34,187 nt of DNA from Actinomadura darangshiensis (lineage in GTDB: Bacteria; Actinomycetota; Actinomycetes; Streptosporangiales; Streptosporangiaceae), in assembly GCF_004349235.1 (NCBI RefSeq), contig NZ_SMKY01000074.1, positions 1 to 34,187 on the forward strand. Reading direction: 5' to 3'. A model generated the notes under the pieces. The model made no database searches. It was not told the DNA's origin and worked only from the letters and a program-made list of their open reading frames with translations. This document shows, piece by piece, positions 1-12,996 of this stretch; the stretch's first letter is position 1, and each line of letters begins with the position of its first letter. A program made the position numbers and the translations under genes.

Positions 1-1
1 G

Positions 2-1159
2 GTGCGCAGAGTCCCTTCGACGCCCCGCGACGGCTGGGCGGAGCGGGTCGAGGCGCATGGCCTGGCCTTCCACCGCACGGCGCACCCCGAGCATCTGACG
101 CGCCCCTACTGGGACGAGTCCGTGCACTACGTCTTCGAGATGGACGAGGTCCTGGCCCTGGAAGGGGTCGTCGAAGAACTGCACCGCATGTGCCTGGACG
201 TGGTGGAGCACGTCGTGTCCACCGGCCGCTATCACGTCCTCGGCATCCCCGACTGGGTCGCGCCTCTGATCGAGGAGTCGTGGCGTCGCGGCGACCCGCA
301 CCTGTACGGGCGGTTCGATCTGCGTTACGACGGCCGTGGGCCCGCGAAGCTCCTGGAGTACAACGCGGATACGCCGACCGCCCTCGTGGAGAGCGCCGTC
401 GTCCAGTGGTACTGGCTGCAGGACACCCACCCTGGGGACGACCAGTGGAACTCCCTTCACGAGCGGCTCGTGGCCCGCTGGAAGGAGATCGTCCCCAACG
501 TGGACGGCGGGCCCGTCCACTTCGCTTGGACGAGCGGTGACGAGACCGGCGAGGAGGTCATGACGATCGCCTACATGCAGGAGACCGCCGAGGAGGCGGG
601 CCTGCCGGGCGTGGCGATCGCCATGGAGGACATCGGCTGGGACCCGGCGCGCGGACGGTTCGTCGACCTCGACGAGCGGGAGATCCGGACGTTCTGCAAG
701 CTCTACCCCTGGGAGTGGATCGTCGCGGAGCCGTTCGGGCGCAACATCCCGGGGACGCCCACGTCCTGGATCGAGCCGATCTGGAAGATGGTGCTGTCCA
801 ACAAGGCGCTCCTCGTCCTGCTCTGGGAGCTGTTCCCAGGGCACCCCAATCTGCTGCCCACCTACCTCAACAATCCGTCGAACCTGACGTCCTACGTGCA
901 GAAGCCGCTGCTCGGACGGGAGGGCGCGAGCATGCGCATCGTCACGCCCGACGGCAGTGAGCAGCGGACCCAGGGCGACTACGGCGCGGAGGGGTTCGTC
1001 TTCCAGGAGTTCTGCGCGCTGCCCGACTTCGACGGCGAGCATCCCGTCCTGGGCGCATGGGTGGTGAACGACGGCGCGGCGGGGATCGGCATCCGGGAGA
1101 CGTCCGGGCTCATCACGGACGACACGTCATCGTTCGTCCCGCACCGCATCCCGCTGTAG
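2..1159 (+). CDS. Glutathionylspermidine synthase-family ATP-grasp ligase
   Basis: The product is 385 aa and matches the synthetase (C-N ligase) half of the glutathionylspermidine synthase family, which uses ATP to join a peptide carboxylate to an amine. Visible family marks are the opening MRRVPSTPR, the YWDES segment near residue 38, LLEYNADTPT at residues 117-126, and KPLLGREGAS near residue 305, in the ATP-grasp nucleotide-binding part. The N-terminal cysteine amidase domain of the E. coli bifunctional enzyme is absent. Actinomycetes do not generally make glutathione, so the real substrate is unknown and may be another peptide or a polyamine. The GTG at base 2 gives a family-like N-terminus, but the window edge hides its ribosome site and an upstream extension cannot be excluded. 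It converges on DUF3046 with a 28-base gap. Family assignment is firm; substrate is not. Confidence 0.85.
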   Translation: MRRVPSTPRDGWAERVEAHGLAFHRTAHPEHLTRPYWDESVHYVFEMDEVLALEGVVEELHRMCLDVVEHVVSTGRYHVLGIPDWVAPLIEESWRRGDPHLYGRFDLRYDGRGPAKLLEYNADTPTALVESAVVQWYWLQDTHPGDDQWNSLHERLVARWKEIVPNVDGGPVHFAWTSGDETGEEVMTIAYMQETAEEAGLPGVAIAMEDIGWDPARGRFVDLDEREIRTFCKLYPWEWIVAEPFGRNIPGTPTSWIEPIWKMVLSNKALLVLLWELFPGHPNLLPTYLNNPSNLTSYVQKPLLGREGASMRIVTPDGSEQRTQGDYGAEGFVFQEFCALPDFDGEHPVLGAWVVNDGAAGIGIRETSGLITDDTSSFVPHRIPL

Positions 1160-1187
1160 GCCGTTGTAGGCCCGTTGCAGGACGCGC

Positions 1188-1382
1188 CTACTGCAGCGTT
1201 GACGGGACGTCGAAGGTGGCGACGACGGCCTGCCAGACCCTCTTGGCGGATTCGCCGTCGGCGAGGGCCTGCTCGATGGTGCGACCGCCCAGTTGGGCCA
1301 TGACGTGGTCCCTGGCCACACTCTGGGCGTATCGCTCGCCGAACTGCTGATTCATTCGATCCCAGAAAACTGTGAGCCGCAC
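1188..1382 (-). CDS. DUF3046 family protein
   Basis: A 64-aa protein with the DUF3046 pattern: MRLTVFW at the N-terminus, then RYAQSVARDHVMAQLGGRTI and KRVWQAVVATFDVP. Small DUF3046 proteins are common in actinobacteria and usually lie next to recA/recX, so recA may lie beyond the left edge of the window. Function is unknown. The chosen GTG start (1380-1382) gives the conserved MRLT opening. It lies 9 bases after the stop of the upstream alpha/beta hydrolase gene, so the two are probably co-transcribed on the minus strand. No strong Shine-Dalgarno site is seen, consistent with translation coupled to the upstream gene. Confidence 0.85.
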   Translation of the reverse strand: MRLTVFWDRMNQQFGERYAQSVARDHVMAQLGGRTIEQALADGESAKRVWQAVVATFDVPSTLQ

Positions 1383-1391
1383 ACGCCCACG

Positions 1392-2669
1392 CTATCCGAC
1401 AGAGCGTTCTCCCCAGGACCGCTTGATCTCGTCTGGGACCTCCTGTGGGCCGCCCTGGCGGTACTGGCGGTGCAGGCCCGTCAGGTAGCGCTCGACGCCC
1501 TCGATGACGCGGGCCGTCCGGTAGGAGGGGAAGACGTCGAACGCGTGCTGGGCGCCCTTCATCTCCGCGTAGAGGACGGGCGACGAGGAGACGTCCCGTA
1601 GGCATTCGACGAAGCGGCGTGCCTCCGCCACGGGGATGAGGGAGTCGCGGCTTCCATGGATGACGAAGAAGGGCGGCGCGTCCTCGCGGAGGTACGTGAC
1701 AGGGGACGCCCTGGCGTACGCCTCCTGGTTGTCCGCGAAGGGCTGCTTGACCACCATCCGCTCCATGAGGTGTGTGGTGCCCATGGGGCGAGGCCAGGGG
1801 CCGGCCTCGAAGAAGTTGTAGACGCCGTAGAACGGGACGGCCCCCTGCACGCGGGTGTCGGCGTCCTCGAAGCCCGGCTGGAACTCCGGCACGTTCGCGG
1901 TCAGCGCCACCATCGCGGTGAGGTGGCCGCCTGCCGAACCGCCCGTCACGCAGAGGAAGCCGGGGTCGGCGCCGTACTCCTCGGCGTGCTCCTTGTACCA
2001 GGCGAGGAAGTGCTTCAGGTCGATCAGGTGCTCCGGCCAGGTGGCGCGGGGGCTGAGGCGGTAGTTGACGTTGAAGCCGACCCATCCCTGGAGGGCCATG
2101 TGGTTGAGCAGCGGCAGCCCTTGCTCGCGTTTGTCGCCGATGACCCACGCGCCGCCGTGGATCTGCATCAGCCCCGGCCGCAGCCCCTCGCCCGAGCGTT
2201 CACCGGCGGCATGGAAGACGTCCAGCTTCAGGCGCAGCCGGCCGTCCTGCCGGTACACGATGTTGCGTTCGACCCGCACCCCCTTGCGCGGGATCAGGCA
2301 CAGCTGCGGAACGATCAGGTGCGCGAGCGGATACGCGGGAGCGCCTTCGGGGTCCAGGTCGAGTGGCGCGCCGCTGTCTCGCAGGGTGACGACCGTACGG
2401 CGGGACGCGACGAGGGTGGCCGCGACCCCCGCCATGCCGAGGATCGCCAGGACGAGCCCTGTCCAGCCCGCCCAGCCGTCCAGTCCACCGAAGCCGGCGA
2501 CGAGCGCGGTGGCGGCGGCCCAGGTGACGAGCACGTGCGGCGCCATCTCGATCGTCAGCCAGCCCCAGAAGAAGCTCGGCGCCAGCAGGACGGCGCTGCG
2601 CCGGGGAGCGTGCGCGTTGCCCGCGGCCAGAGCGAACAGGATCCCGAGGGCGAGGAGGACGTAGGGCAT
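1392..2669 (-). CDS. Membrane-anchored alpha/beta hydrolase (HSL/BD-FAE-like esterase)
   Basis: A 425-aa protein in two parts. Residues 1 to about 90 are hydrophobic with roughly three membrane segments. From about residue 135 there is an alpha/beta-hydrolase domain of the carboxylesterase/HSL kind. The oxyanion HGG motif is at 171-173, the nucleophile elbow GGSAGG puts the catalytic serine at 245, the acid is probably D342 (GSRDSL) and the histidine H375 (GAQHAF). This predicts a membrane-bound esterase or lipase acting on small acyl esters; the substrate is unknown. The start ATG has AAGGAG at 2675-2680 just upstream. The gene diverges from lhr across about 120 bases that hold a 10-bp palindrome, and it runs into the DUF3046 gene after 9 bases. 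Confidence 0.85.
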   Translation of the reverse strand: MPYVLLALGILFALAAGNAHAPRRSAVLLAPSFFWGWLTIEMAPHVLVTWAAATALVAGFGGLDGWAGWTGLVLAILGMAGVAATLVASRRTVVTLRDSGAPLDLDPEGAPAYPLAHLIVPQLCLIPRKGVRVERNIVYRQDGRLRLKLDVFHAAGERSGEGLRPGLMQIHGGAWVIGDKREQGLPLLNHMALQGWVGFNVNYRLSPRATWPEHLIDLKHFLAWYKEHAEEYGADPGFLCVTGGSAGGHLTAMVALTANVPEFQPGFEDADTRVQGAVPFYGVYNFFEAGPWPRPMGTTHLMERMVVKQPFADNQEAYARASPVTYLREDAPPFFVIHGSRDSLIPVAEARRFVECLRDVSSSPVLYAEMKGAQHAFDVFPSYRTARVIEGVERYLTGLHRQYRQGGPQEVPDEIKRSWGERSVG

Positions 2670-2715
2670 CGAGGCTCCTTGGCGGAGAGTGGCCTACCCG
2701 TAGACCTTGCCCGTA

Positions 2716-2725
2716 CAAGCGCTTG
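2716..2725. promoter_or_regulatory. Palindrome CAAGCGCTTG in the hydrolase/lhr divergent region
   Basis: CAAGCGCTTG is a perfect 10-bp palindrome lying 47 bases upstream of the hydrolase start and 63 bases upstream of the lhr start. An overlapping AAGC-N4-GCTT repeat gives it the look of a TetR-type operator. Position between two divergent genes suggests a regulator site, but such a short palindrome can occur by chance in GC-rich DNA, and no regulator gene is adjacent. Confidence 0.3.
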
Positions 2726-2787
2726 CTTACAAGGTGACGCACGCCACTCGCCACCGTTTTGTCGGACGCCTGAGGCAGTATGGCGCC

Positions 2788-7464
<4,677 letters not shown>

Positions 7465-8340
7465 CCTCCCGGCGAGCGGAGGGCCACGGTCACGGCGGCC
7501 GCGCAGACCGCGACGCCCAGCAGTGATGTCCAGGTGAGCGTGCTGCCGAACATCACCCAGCCCCAAAGCATCGTGGTCGGCGGGGTCAGGTACAGCAGCG
7601 CGGACACACGCGCGACTCCGGTCCGCCGCACGTTGACCCAGTACAGGCCGTATCCGCCGAACATCGCGAGCAGGACCAGGATGGCGATGGCCGTCCAGAA
7701 CACGGGGTCGCCAGGCGGGACGAGGGAGCCGTCCACGCCGGCGATCCCCGAGAACAGCACCGCGCTGATGCCCGCTTGAACAGCGAGCGCCTCGGGAAGG
7801 TCCACCGCGGGCCGGGTCCGCCGTTCGAGCAGCGTCGCCCCGACGAGGGAGAGCATCGCGGCCAGCGGCAGCGAGTACGCCCATGCGGGCGCGCCGCCGT
7901 TCAGGTCGCCGCCGACGACGAGCGCGACCCCGCCGAGCCCGGCGGCGAATCCGGCGAACTGCCGGCGGCTGATCGTCTCCCCCAGCACGGGCACGGCGAG
8001 CGTGACCGCGACGAGCGGCTGGAGCGCGGTGATGAGGCTGTTGATCCCCTCGACGACGCCGTGCTCGGCGGCGAGGAAGACGCCGTAGAGGTAGCCGACC
8101 TGGCCCAGTGTCCCGATGAGGATGTGCAGGGCGAGGTCGCGTGGCGGGATGCGGCGTCTCCGCCAGGCCAGCCACCCGCCGAGCGCGGCCGCGCCGATGA
8201 TGAACCGCCAGGCCAGCAGGGAGCTCGCGGGCGCGGCCCGGGTGCCGAGCTCCGCGCCGATGAAGCCGGAGCTCCACGTCACGACGAACGCGGCGCCCAG
8301 CAGGCCGTCCCGATGGCGGATCCGCACGTTCCCTCCCGAG

Positions 8341-8387
8341 GTATACATACCGGTATAGCTACAGACTACCTATACCGGTATGTATAC
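8341..8387. promoter_or_regulatory. TetR operator: perfect 18-bp inverted repeat between EamA and TetR genes
   Basis: GTATACATACCGGTATAG (8341-8358) and its exact reverse complement (8370-8387) flank an 11-base spacer. Each arm contains the palindrome ATACCGGTAT, so two dyad sites lie 25 bp centre to centre. A good -10 for the TetR gene, TATACT (8383-8388), is mostly inside the right arm, and a TATACC -10 for the EamA gene is mostly inside the left arm. A bound repressor would therefore block both divergent promoters. This AT-containing stretch stands out in GC-rich surroundings. Confidence 0.88.
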
Positions 8388-8418
8388 TTGCGGTCTACCG
8401 CCGCGGAAGGAGACCGTG

Positions 8419-8991
8419 ATGCCCGTCCAGGACCGTCCGCTGACGCCCGCCGGCCGGCGGGTGCTGCGGGTCGCGAGCGAGCTGTTCTACGAGCGCGGCG
8501 TCGGCTCCGTCGGCATGGAGCTGATCGCCGCCGAGGCCGGGGTCACCAAGAAGACCGTCTACGACCGGTTCGGTTCCAAGGACGCGCTGATCCTGGCCTA
8601 CCTGGACGCCCGCGACGAACGCTGGCGCGACTTCATGACCGGCCGGATCGCCGAGGTCACCGGCCCCCGCGAGCGCGTGCTCGCCACGTTCGACGCCCTC
8701 GGGGAGTGGCTGGCCACCGAGTCGGGGCGCGGCTGCTCCATGGTGAACGCCTGCGCCGAACTGCCCGACCCGGCCCACCCGGTCCACCAGGTCGCCGCCA
8801 AGCAGAAGGCATGGGTGAGGGCCCTCTACGCGGACCTGGTGGACGACGGCACGCTGGCCGACCAGCTCCTCATCCTGCACGAGGGCGCGGTCGTGGCGTT
8901 CAGCGTGGGCGGCATCCGCGACGCCGCCGCGAAGGCCCGCGCCGCCGCCGGCGCGCTCCTCCCCCGGGCGCTCAGCGCCGGCGGCCCTTGA
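8419..8991 (+). CDS. TetR/AcrR family transcriptional regulator
   Basis: A 190-aa TetR-family repressor. The N-terminal helix-turn-helix spans about residues 12-57 (RRVLRVASELFYERGVGSVG, then AAEAGVTKKTVYDRFGSKDAL). The C-terminal region is the ligand and dimer domain. ATG at 8419 is preferred to an upstream ATG at 8380 because AGGAG (8408-8412) lies 6 bases before it and the upstream one is within the operator. It diverges from the EamA exporter and the shared 92-base region holds a perfect inverted repeat, so it probably represses both its own gene and the exporter until an unknown ligand binds. Its last 20 bases overlap the convergent secA2 end. Confidence 0.93.
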   Translation: MPVQDRPLTPAGRRVLRVASELFYERGVGSVGMELIAAEAGVTKKTVYDRFGSKDALILAYLDARDERWRDFMTGRIAEVTGPRERVLATFDALGEWLATESGRGCSMVNACAELPDPAHPVHQVAAKQKAWVRALYADLVDDGTLADQLLILHEGAVVAFSVGGIRDAAAKARAAAGALLPRALSAGGP

Positions 8992-11317
8992 ACACGTTGA
9001 TCAGGCCGCGCAGGGCCCGCTCGTCCAGGGACCCGAACGGGTTGTCGTGGACGAGGTAGGTCCACGTCGCGGACGGGCGCTTCAGCCCGGCCGAGTCGAG
9101 GTCGATCCCGTCCTCCGACGCCGTCAGCGCCTCGAAGGAGGCCACGGACCGCTTCCGCGCGTCGCCGAGCAGCCGCTTGCCCGCCGGGACGGCCTCCCGG
9201 TTGAACTCGATCAGCGGGTCGAGGCCCCGGCCGAGCGACCGCAGGTGGATGCCCTCGCGCAGGTCGGCGAGGTAGGCGAGGTGCTCGGCCCAGCACCGGT
9301 CGAGCTGGAACAGGACGATCTGCCGCGCGGCGTCCGCCACGGCCTCCGCGCCCGCGGTCTTCGTGAGCTCGGCGTGCCGCTCCGCCGCGCCGGACGCCAT
9401 GGCCCGGTCGGCGGCGCCGCCGTTCAGGACCGCGTCCCGCTCGGCGAGCAGCTCGCGGCGCTGCAGCCCGATCAGGTGGTTGTACCGCCACGTGTTGCGG
9501 TGCAGTTCGAGATCGACGCCCTCGGCGACGCGCTGGGCGTGCCCGACGACCCAGTGCGCGCCCTTGTCGGTGACGAGCCCCTCGTCGCCGGCGGAGCCCC
9601 TGGGCCTGCCCTCCGGGTCCGCCTCGTCCGGCGCGTACCGGGTGACCAGGTCGTCCTGCAGGCTGGTGAAGAACACCGAGCCGCCGGGGTCGCCCTGGCG
9701 CCCGGCACGGCCCCTGAGCTGGTCGTCCAGGCGGCTGCTGTGGTAGCGGCCGGTGCCGATCACCAGCAGCCCGCCGGCCTGCGCCACCCGGTCGTGGTCG
9801 GTGCCCCCGGTCTCGGCGGGCGCCGTGCCCGGCGGGGCGGACGGGCTGCCGCCGAGCCGGATGTCGGTTCCGCGCCCGGCCATCTGCGTGGAGACGGTGA
9901 TCGCGCCGTGGGCCCCGGCCTCGGCGATGATCGCGGCCTCCTCGGCGTCGTTCTTGGCGTTGAGGACGACGCGGTCGAGCCCGGCGCGGGCGAGCCGCCG
10001 GGCGAGCCGCTCGGACTCGGCGACGTCGCCAGTCCCGACCAGGACCGGCCGCCCAGCGGCGTGCGCGGCGGCGATCTCCTCGACGATCGCGACCTCCTTG
10101 TCGGCGGCGGTCGCGTAGAGCCGGTCGGGCCGGTCGTCGCGGACGCACGGCCTGTTCGGCGGGACGACGGCGATCCGCAGCGCGTAGAACTCGGTGAGCT
10201 GGCCCGCGACCGCCATCGCCGTGCCGGTCATGCCGCACCGCACGCGATAGCGCCCGATCAGCTCCTGCACGGTGATCGAGTCGAGGATCTCGCCGCTCGG
10301 GGACGCGGCCAGCGCCTCCTTCGCCTCGACCGCCGCCTGCAGCCCGTCCGGCCAGCGCTGCAGCAGCGCGACCCGGCCGCGCGACTCGCTGATCAGCTTC
10401 ACCGCGCCGTCCCGGACGATGTAGTCCACGTCCCGGTGCAGCAGGACCTCGGCGTGCAGCGCCACGTTCACCGCGGTGAGCGCCCCGAGGTTCTCCGGCG
10501 CGTAGAGGTCGAGCCCGAGGACGCGCTCCACCTCGCGCGACCCGGCGGACGTCAGCTGGACGTTGCGCGCCTCGTCGTCGGTGGCGTAGTGCAGGCCGGG
10601 CCGCAGCCGCCGGACGAGGTCGGCGTACTGCGGGTCGGCGGCGTCGAGGTCGGCGGCGCCCGCGAGGACGAGCGGGACCATGGCCTCGTCCACCAGCACC
10701 GAGTCGGCCTCGTCGACCAGCGCGACGGACGGCTCGGGCAGCACGAGGTCGGCGGCGCCGGTGGCGAGCCGGTCCCTGAGCAGGTCGAAGCCGACCTCGC
10801 TGACCGGCGCGTACGTGACGTCGGCGGCGTACGCGGCCCGGCGCTCGGCGGGCGTGGACGACTGCCCGACCCATCCGACCGACACCCCGAGCATGGCGTA
10901 CAGCGGCTCCATCCACTCGGCGTCGCGCCGCGCCAGGTAGTCGTTCACCGACATGACGTGCACGCGGCGCCCGCGCAGCGCGTGACCGGCCGCGGCCAGG
11001 GCCCCCGCCAGGGTCTTGCCCTCACCGGTGGCCATCTCCGCGACGTGCCCGGACAGCAGCGCGAGCGTCCCGACGAGCTGGACGTCGAAGGGCCGCTCCC
11101 CCAGCGTCCGGCGCGCGGCCTCCCGGCCGAGCGCGCACAGCTCCGCCAGGTCCTCCTCCTCGCGGAGGACGGAGGCGGCGGCGGTCAGCTCGCCGTCCGG
11201 CAGCTCCCGGACGCGGGACTCGCGCGTACCCGCGTCCTCGACCAGGGCGCGGAACGGCGCCAGATCGACGCTCCCCGGCTTCTGCACGAGGCGCCGCAGC
11301 CGCTCACGCAGCGCCAT
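8972..11317 (-). CDS. secA2: Accessory Sec translocase ATPase SecA2
   Basis: A 781-aa SecA-family motor of the accessory SecA2 type. Walker A is MATGEGKT (residues 95-102), the DEAD box is at 202-205, and the helicase-2 motif QMAGRGTDIRLGG is intact. It is shorter than housekeeping SecA (about 900-950 aa in actinobacteria) and ends FKGRRR, without the C-terminal linker and zinc-binding tail. SecA2 exports a subset of proteins through SecYEG in mycobacteria and other Gram-positives. No accessory SecY or obvious substrate gene is adjacent. GAGGGG lies 5 bases before the ATG at 11315-11317. The 3' end overlaps the TetR gene by 20 bases. The assignment rests on motifs and length; housekeeping SecA must be encoded elsewhere. 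Confidence 0.88.
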   Translation of the reverse strand: MALRERLRRLVQKPGSVDLAPFRALVEDAGTRESRVRELPDGELTAAASVLREEEDLAELCALGREAARRTLGERPFDVQLVGTLALLSGHVAEMATGEGKTLAGALAAAGHALRGRRVHVMSVNDYLARRDAEWMEPLYAMLGVSVGWVGQSSTPAERRAAYAADVTYAPVSEVGFDLLRDRLATGAADLVLPEPSVALVDEADSVLVDEAMVPLVLAGAADLDAADPQYADLVRRLRPGLHYATDDEARNVQLTSAGSREVERVLGLDLYAPENLGALTAVNVALHAEVLLHRDVDYIVRDGAVKLISESRGRVALLQRWPDGLQAAVEAKEALAASPSGEILDSITVQELIGRYRVRCGMTGTAMAVAGQLTEFYALRIAVVPPNRPCVRDDRPDRLYATAADKEVAIVEEIAAAHAAGRPVLVGTGDVAESERLARRLARAGLDRVVLNAKNDAEEAAIIAEAGAHGAITVSTQMAGRGTDIRLGGSPSAPPGTAPAETGGTDHDRVAQAGGLLVIGTGRYHSSRLDDQLRGRAGRQGDPGGSVFFTSLQDDLVTRYAPDEADPEGRPRGSAGDEGLVTDKGAHWVVGHAQRVAEGVDLELHRNTWRYNHLIGLQRRELLAERDAVLNGGAADRAMASGAAERHAELTKTAGAEAVADAARQIVLFQLDRCWAEHLAYLADLREGIHLRSLGRGLDPLIEFNREAVPAGKRLLGDARKRSVASFEALTASEDGIDLDSAGLKRPSATWTYLVHDNPFGSLDERALRGLINVFKGRRR

Positions 11318-11551
11318 GGCGTCCCCTCGGTTCGTCGTTCACGGTTTCCCCCCAACGGGCGGATACGAGACTGCGTCCTTCCATGATCCCAGCGCCGAGT
11401 AGCAGGGACGCCCGCGGCGTGTCCGCTGTTGGTCTGACCTCGATTTCATTCCTCGGACGGATCCCACCCGCCCCGTGGTTTGAGAGCATGAGGACATCAC
11501 GGGGTTTGCGGTGGCCAAGGGGAAAGCGTCACCGCGGAACGGGGTTTCGCC

Positions 11552-11686
11552 ATGACACCTACGGCACGCAAGGCCGCCGCGCTCCGGCGGAAGCGTCAGA
11601 TCATCAGCCAGACCGTCATCGACCGCGCCCTGAACGATCCTCGGCGCCACAAGGAGGTCGCCGTCGCGGCGGCGACCGCCAAGTAG
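11552..11686 (+). CDS. Small basic hypothetical protein (44 aa)
   Basis: A 44-codon ORF beginning MTPTARKAAALRRKRQI and ending with AAATAK and TAG. It is rich in Arg, Lys and Ala and could form a basic helix (nucleic-acid binding or membrane-surface), but I do not recognise a family. Only one in-frame ATG is possible after the upstream stop at 11489-11491. The ribosome site is weak. Support comes from its isolation in the secA2-ROK gap and from a 13-bp-stem hairpin 22 bases after its stop, placed like a terminator. Coding status is uncertain. Confidence 0.45.
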   Translation: MTPTARKAAALRRKRQIISQTVIDRALNDPRRHKEVAVAAATAK

Positions 11687-11708
11687 GGAACGTTCCGGAC
11701 AGCGAATC

Positions 11709-11739
11709 GAGCGCCTCCGCCGGCTCGGCGGGGGCGCTC
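11709..11739. terminator. Hairpin terminator between the 44-aa ORF and the ROK gene
   Basis: A 13-bp stem (11709-11721 with 11727-11739, one G-U pair) and a 5-base loop lie between two convergent stops. There is no T-run, as is usual in actinomycetes. It could terminate transcription in both directions. Confidence 0.7.
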
Positions 11740-11746
11740 GCTCGTG

Positions 11747-12970
11747 CTAGGACCCGGCGGGGGCGGAGAAGACGTCGTCGCGGGCCTGCTCCAGCGCCGC
11801 GTACAGGGCGCCGCGCAGGACGTGGTTGCCCGTCACCCCGGTCACGGCGACGGCGGGGCGGGTCGGGCTGATCCGTCCGACGGTCTCCTCGATGCGGGCG
11901 GCGAGGGGCAGCCCGCCGGCCCGGCCGAGCCGTCCCGACAGCACCACCAGCCCCGGGTCCAGGACGATGTTGACCGAGGTCACGCCGTAGGAGATGCGGT
12001 TGGCGAGCTCGTCCAGGAACGCGCCGCCGCGATCCTCGTCGGCGGCGGCCGCCCGGACGCAGTCCACGGCGGTCGGCTCGGCGATGCCGTGCTCGTGGGC
12101 GAGCGCGCGGACCGCGTCCGCGCCGACCAGGGCCCCGTAGCCGCCCGCGAGGGTGGGCGTGCCCCAGGTGTCGGACTCGGTCACGCCCTCGTCCTCCGGG
12201 CCGCGGCGGGCGGCGCCGAGCGGCAGCGGCGCGCCGGGCACGGGCAGGTAGCCGATCTCCCCGGCGCCGCCCCACCGGCCGCGGTGCAGCCGGCCGCCGA
12301 GCATCACCGACAGGCCCATGCCGCGGTCGAGCCACATGAGCGCGAAGTCGTCGGCGTCGCGCGCCGACCCGTACGCCCGTTCGGCGATGGCGGCGAGGTT
12401 GACGTCGTTCTCGATGGTCACGGGGCGGCGCAGGTCGGTCCGCAGCGCGGCCAGGACGCCCTCGTGCCAGGCGGGCAGGTCGAAGGAGAACTTGACGTCG
12501 CCGGAGTCCGGGTCGACGACACCGGGGGTCCCGATGACGAACGCGCTCAGCCGCGACACCGCGACCTTGGCCGAGCGACACGCCTTGGTGACGGCGCTGT
12601 GCACCATCTTCACGGGATCGTCGGCGCCGTTCGGGTCCACGGTGACCTGGGCGGCGATGTGCCCGGTGATGTCCGCGACGCCCGCGGTGACCCCGTCCGG
12701 CCCCACCTCCAGTCCGGCGACGTAGGCGCTGGACGGGACGACCGCATAGAGTGCGGCGTTCGGCCCCCGCCCGCCGGCCTGCTCGCCGACCACGGAGACG
12801 AGCCCGCGGTCCTCCAGCCTGGACAGCAACTGGGACGCGGTCACCTTGGACAGCCCGGTGTGCTCGCCGATCTGGGCGCGGGTCAGCGGGCCCTGCTCGA
12901 CGAGCAGGTCCAGCGCCGCGCGGTCGTTGAGCTCACGCAGCAGCCTCGGCGTTCCCGGGCGTCTTGCCAT
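11747..12970 (-). CDS. ROK family transcriptional regulator
   Basis: A 407-aa ROK repressor: a winged helix-turn-helix at about residues 10-70 (RAALDLLVEQGPLTRAQIG, then GLSKVTASQLLSRLEDRGLV) followed by a ROK sugar-kinase-like domain. The domain has IENDVNLAAIAE (sugar-contact motif) and GGAGEIGY. The usual CxCGxxGC zinc motif after this point is missing; the stretch instead reads LPLGAARRGPEDEGVTESD. ROK regulators of this type bind a sugar and leave the operator. It is divergent from the sugar ABC/GH3 operon, and the shared 255-base region has a candidate operator, so it most likely represses that operon. AGGGG lies 7 bases before the ATG. Confidence 0.9.
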   Translation of the reverse strand: MARRPGTPRLLRELNDRAALDLLVEQGPLTRAQIGEHTGLSKVTASQLLSRLEDRGLVSVVGEQAGGRGPNAALYAVVPSSAYVAGLEVGPDGVTAGVADITGHIAAQVTVDPNGADDPVKMVHSAVTKACRSAKVAVSRLSAFVIGTPGVVDPDSGDVKFSFDLPAWHEGVLAALRTDLRRPVTIENDVNLAAIAERAYGSARDADDFALMWLDRGMGLSVMLGGRLHRGRWGGAGEIGYLPVPGAPLPLGAARRGPEDEGVTESDTWGTPTLAGGYGALVGADAVRALAHEHGIAEPTAVDCVRAAAADEDRGGAFLDELANRISYGVTSVNIVLDPGLVVLSGRLGRAGGLPLAARIEETVGRISPTRPAVAVTGVTGNHVLRGALYAALEQARDDVFSAPAGS

Positions 12971-12996
12971 GCTGGCACCCCTGATGTCTCAATCCG

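Noticed and set aside
2707..2787. N-terminal extension of Lhr from a TTG
   Set aside because: The added 27 residues include nothing conserved, cover the likely promoter, and the family begins at the ATG at 2788.
9047..11386. Long open frame on the plus strand opposite secA2
   Set aside because: Composition is typical of antisense translation of GC-rich DNA (Gly/Val/Arg/Asp repeats), no motif is seen, and the secA2 frame has full family motifs.
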